A stretch of 34,658 nucleotides of DNA from Rhodospirillaceae bacterium UBA6608 (GTDB lineage: Bacteria; Pseudomonadota; Alphaproteobacteria; Rhodospirillales_A; Casp-alpha2): the NCBI GenBank assembly GCA_002433335.1, contig DJHY01000126.1, forward strand, positions 1-34,658. Direction: 5' to 3'. The notes beneath the pieces were generated by a model. The model made no database searches. It was given only the letters and a program-made list of their open reading frames with translations, and was not told the origin of the DNA. The translations under genes were made by a program, and so were the position numbers. This document shows, one piece after another, positions 34,020 through 34,658 of this stretch; positions within the stretch are counted from its first letter, which is position 1; every line of letters begins with the position of its first letter.

Positions 34020-34658
34020 ATGGCCAATACCGATGCCGCTATGGCGGCTCCCACCGAAGATTTTGAAGCACTGCTGAGTGAATCCCTCGGCGACGACGAA
34101 GGCTTTGAAGGCCGCGTGCTGCGCGGCGTTGTCATTACCGTCGACAACGACTTCGCCATCGTCGACGTGGGCCTCAAGTCCGAAGGCCGCGTGCCGGTTA
34201 AGGAATTCATCAGCCCCGGCTCCGACGCCACCCTGAAACCCGGCGACGAAGTCGACGTCTATGTCGAACGTTATGAAGACCGCGACGGCCTGGTTCGCCT
34301 GAGCCGCGAAAAAGCCCGCCGCGAAGAAGCCTGGGTCGGCCTGGAACAGGCCTTCGAGAAGGGCGAGCGCGTCAACGGCGTGATCTTCGGCCGCGTCAAG
34401 GGCGGCTTCATCGTCGACCTGGACGGCGCCGTCGCCTTCCTGCCCGGCAGCCAAGTCGATATCCGCCCGGTCCGCGACGTTCAGCCGCTGATGGGCGTGC
34501 CGCAACCGTTCCAGATCCTGAAAATGGACCCGCAGCGCAACAACATCGTTGTGTCGCGCCGCGCCGTGCTCGAGGAAACCCGCACGGAAGCCCGTTCGGA
34601 ACTCATCTCCTCGCTGCAGGAAGGTCAGGTCCTGGACGGCGTGGTCAAGAACATCACC
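34020..34658 (+). CDS. rpsA: 30S ribosomal protein S1, N-terminal part (runs off the window)
   Basis: The first 213 codons of rpsA, roughly 40% of the usual length. After a short acidic N-terminus (EDFEALLSES) comes S1 domain 1 (about 28-95, 'VITVDNDFAIVDVGLKSEGRVPVKEF'), then 'SREKARREEAW' and domain 2 ('VNGVIFGRVKGGFIVDLDGAVAFLPGSQV'). The window ends as domain 3 begins ('LDGVVKNIT'). S1 binds mRNA leaders to the 30S subunit. GAAAGG lies about eight bases before the ATG. Confidence 0.97.
   Translation, partial: MANTDAAMAAPTEDFEALLSESLGDDEGFEGRVLRGVVITVDNDFAIVDVGLKSEGRVPVKEFISPGSDATLKPGDEVDVYVERYEDRDGLVRLSREKARREEAWVGLEQAFEKGERVNGVIFGRVKGGFIVDLDGAVAFLPGSQVDIRPVRDVQPLMGVPQPFQILKMDPQRNNIVVSRRAVLEETRTEARSELISSLQEGQVLDGVVKNIT

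Overview
The window reads as chromosomal DNA of an alphaproteobacterium, probably near the Rhodospirillales. The evidence is the high-GC coding style and the right-end block TIGR02300-family protein / aroA / cmk / rpsA beside tRNA-Ala(GGC), a familiar alphaproteobacterial arrangement. The genus cannot be read from the sequence. Two pieces of accessory DNA interrupt a catabolic and transport region.

Region 1 (1 to about 8.46 kb) is a lower-GC integrative element or satellite. It holds the C-terminal end of a P4-type integrase, a small helix-turn-helix (excisionase/AlpA-like) protein and a DUF3987 helicase/primase-like protein. These are followed by a four-gene minus-strand operon: a WYL-domain regulator, a 525-aa protein with glycine-zipper membrane segments, a TerB-like 222-aa protein, and a 340-aa protein with a long Gly/Ala-rich hydrophobic core. 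This operon is the best candidate in the window for an undescribed (defence or stress) system. A 5'-truncated ORF with ADP-ribosyltransferase-like motifs closes the element. It abuts a peptide-transporter permease gene that is also 5'-truncated, so both genes are cut at the same junction.

Region 2 (8.46 to 21.2 kb) is core-like high-GC DNA. It contains the rest of a dipeptide-type ABC transporter (permease remnant, permease, one ATPase) overlapping an allophanate hydrolase gene. Next is a tripartite tricarboxylate transporter, with tctA divergent from tctC-tctB, and a GntR/UTRA regulator. Last come a DUF3604 (PHP-like) protein, a GntR/FCD regulator with a 16-bp palindromic operator candidate, and a BKACE (DUF849) enzyme.

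Region 3 (21.32 to 31.02 kb) is a second island bounded by direct repeats. The right repeat is the 3' half of the intact tRNA-Ala(GGC) gene plus its terminator. The left repeat is a diverged copy of the same block. A truncated tyrosine integrase lies against the tRNA. The cargo is a complete RpoE-ChrR (ECF sigma / zinc anti-sigma) module with two operons. The plus-strand operon encodes a COG2907 flavoprotein, DUF1365, a CFA-synthase-like methyltransferase, an MFS transporter and a DUF3833 lipoprotein. The minus-strand operon encodes DUF6134, an SDR and a SnoaL-like protein. Three promoters in the island share a TGATCC -35 box, an 18-bp spacer and a TA-starting -10 box: one before rpoE-chrR, one before the plus operon and one before the minus operon. 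The island is therefore plausibly a self-contained regulon for membrane-lipid modification under singlet-oxygen-type stress, as known for RpoE-ChrR in Rhodobacter sphaeroides.

Region 4 (31.05 to 34.66 kb) is the conserved core: tRNA-Ala, TIGR02300 protein, aroA, cmk and the start of rpsA, which runs off the window.
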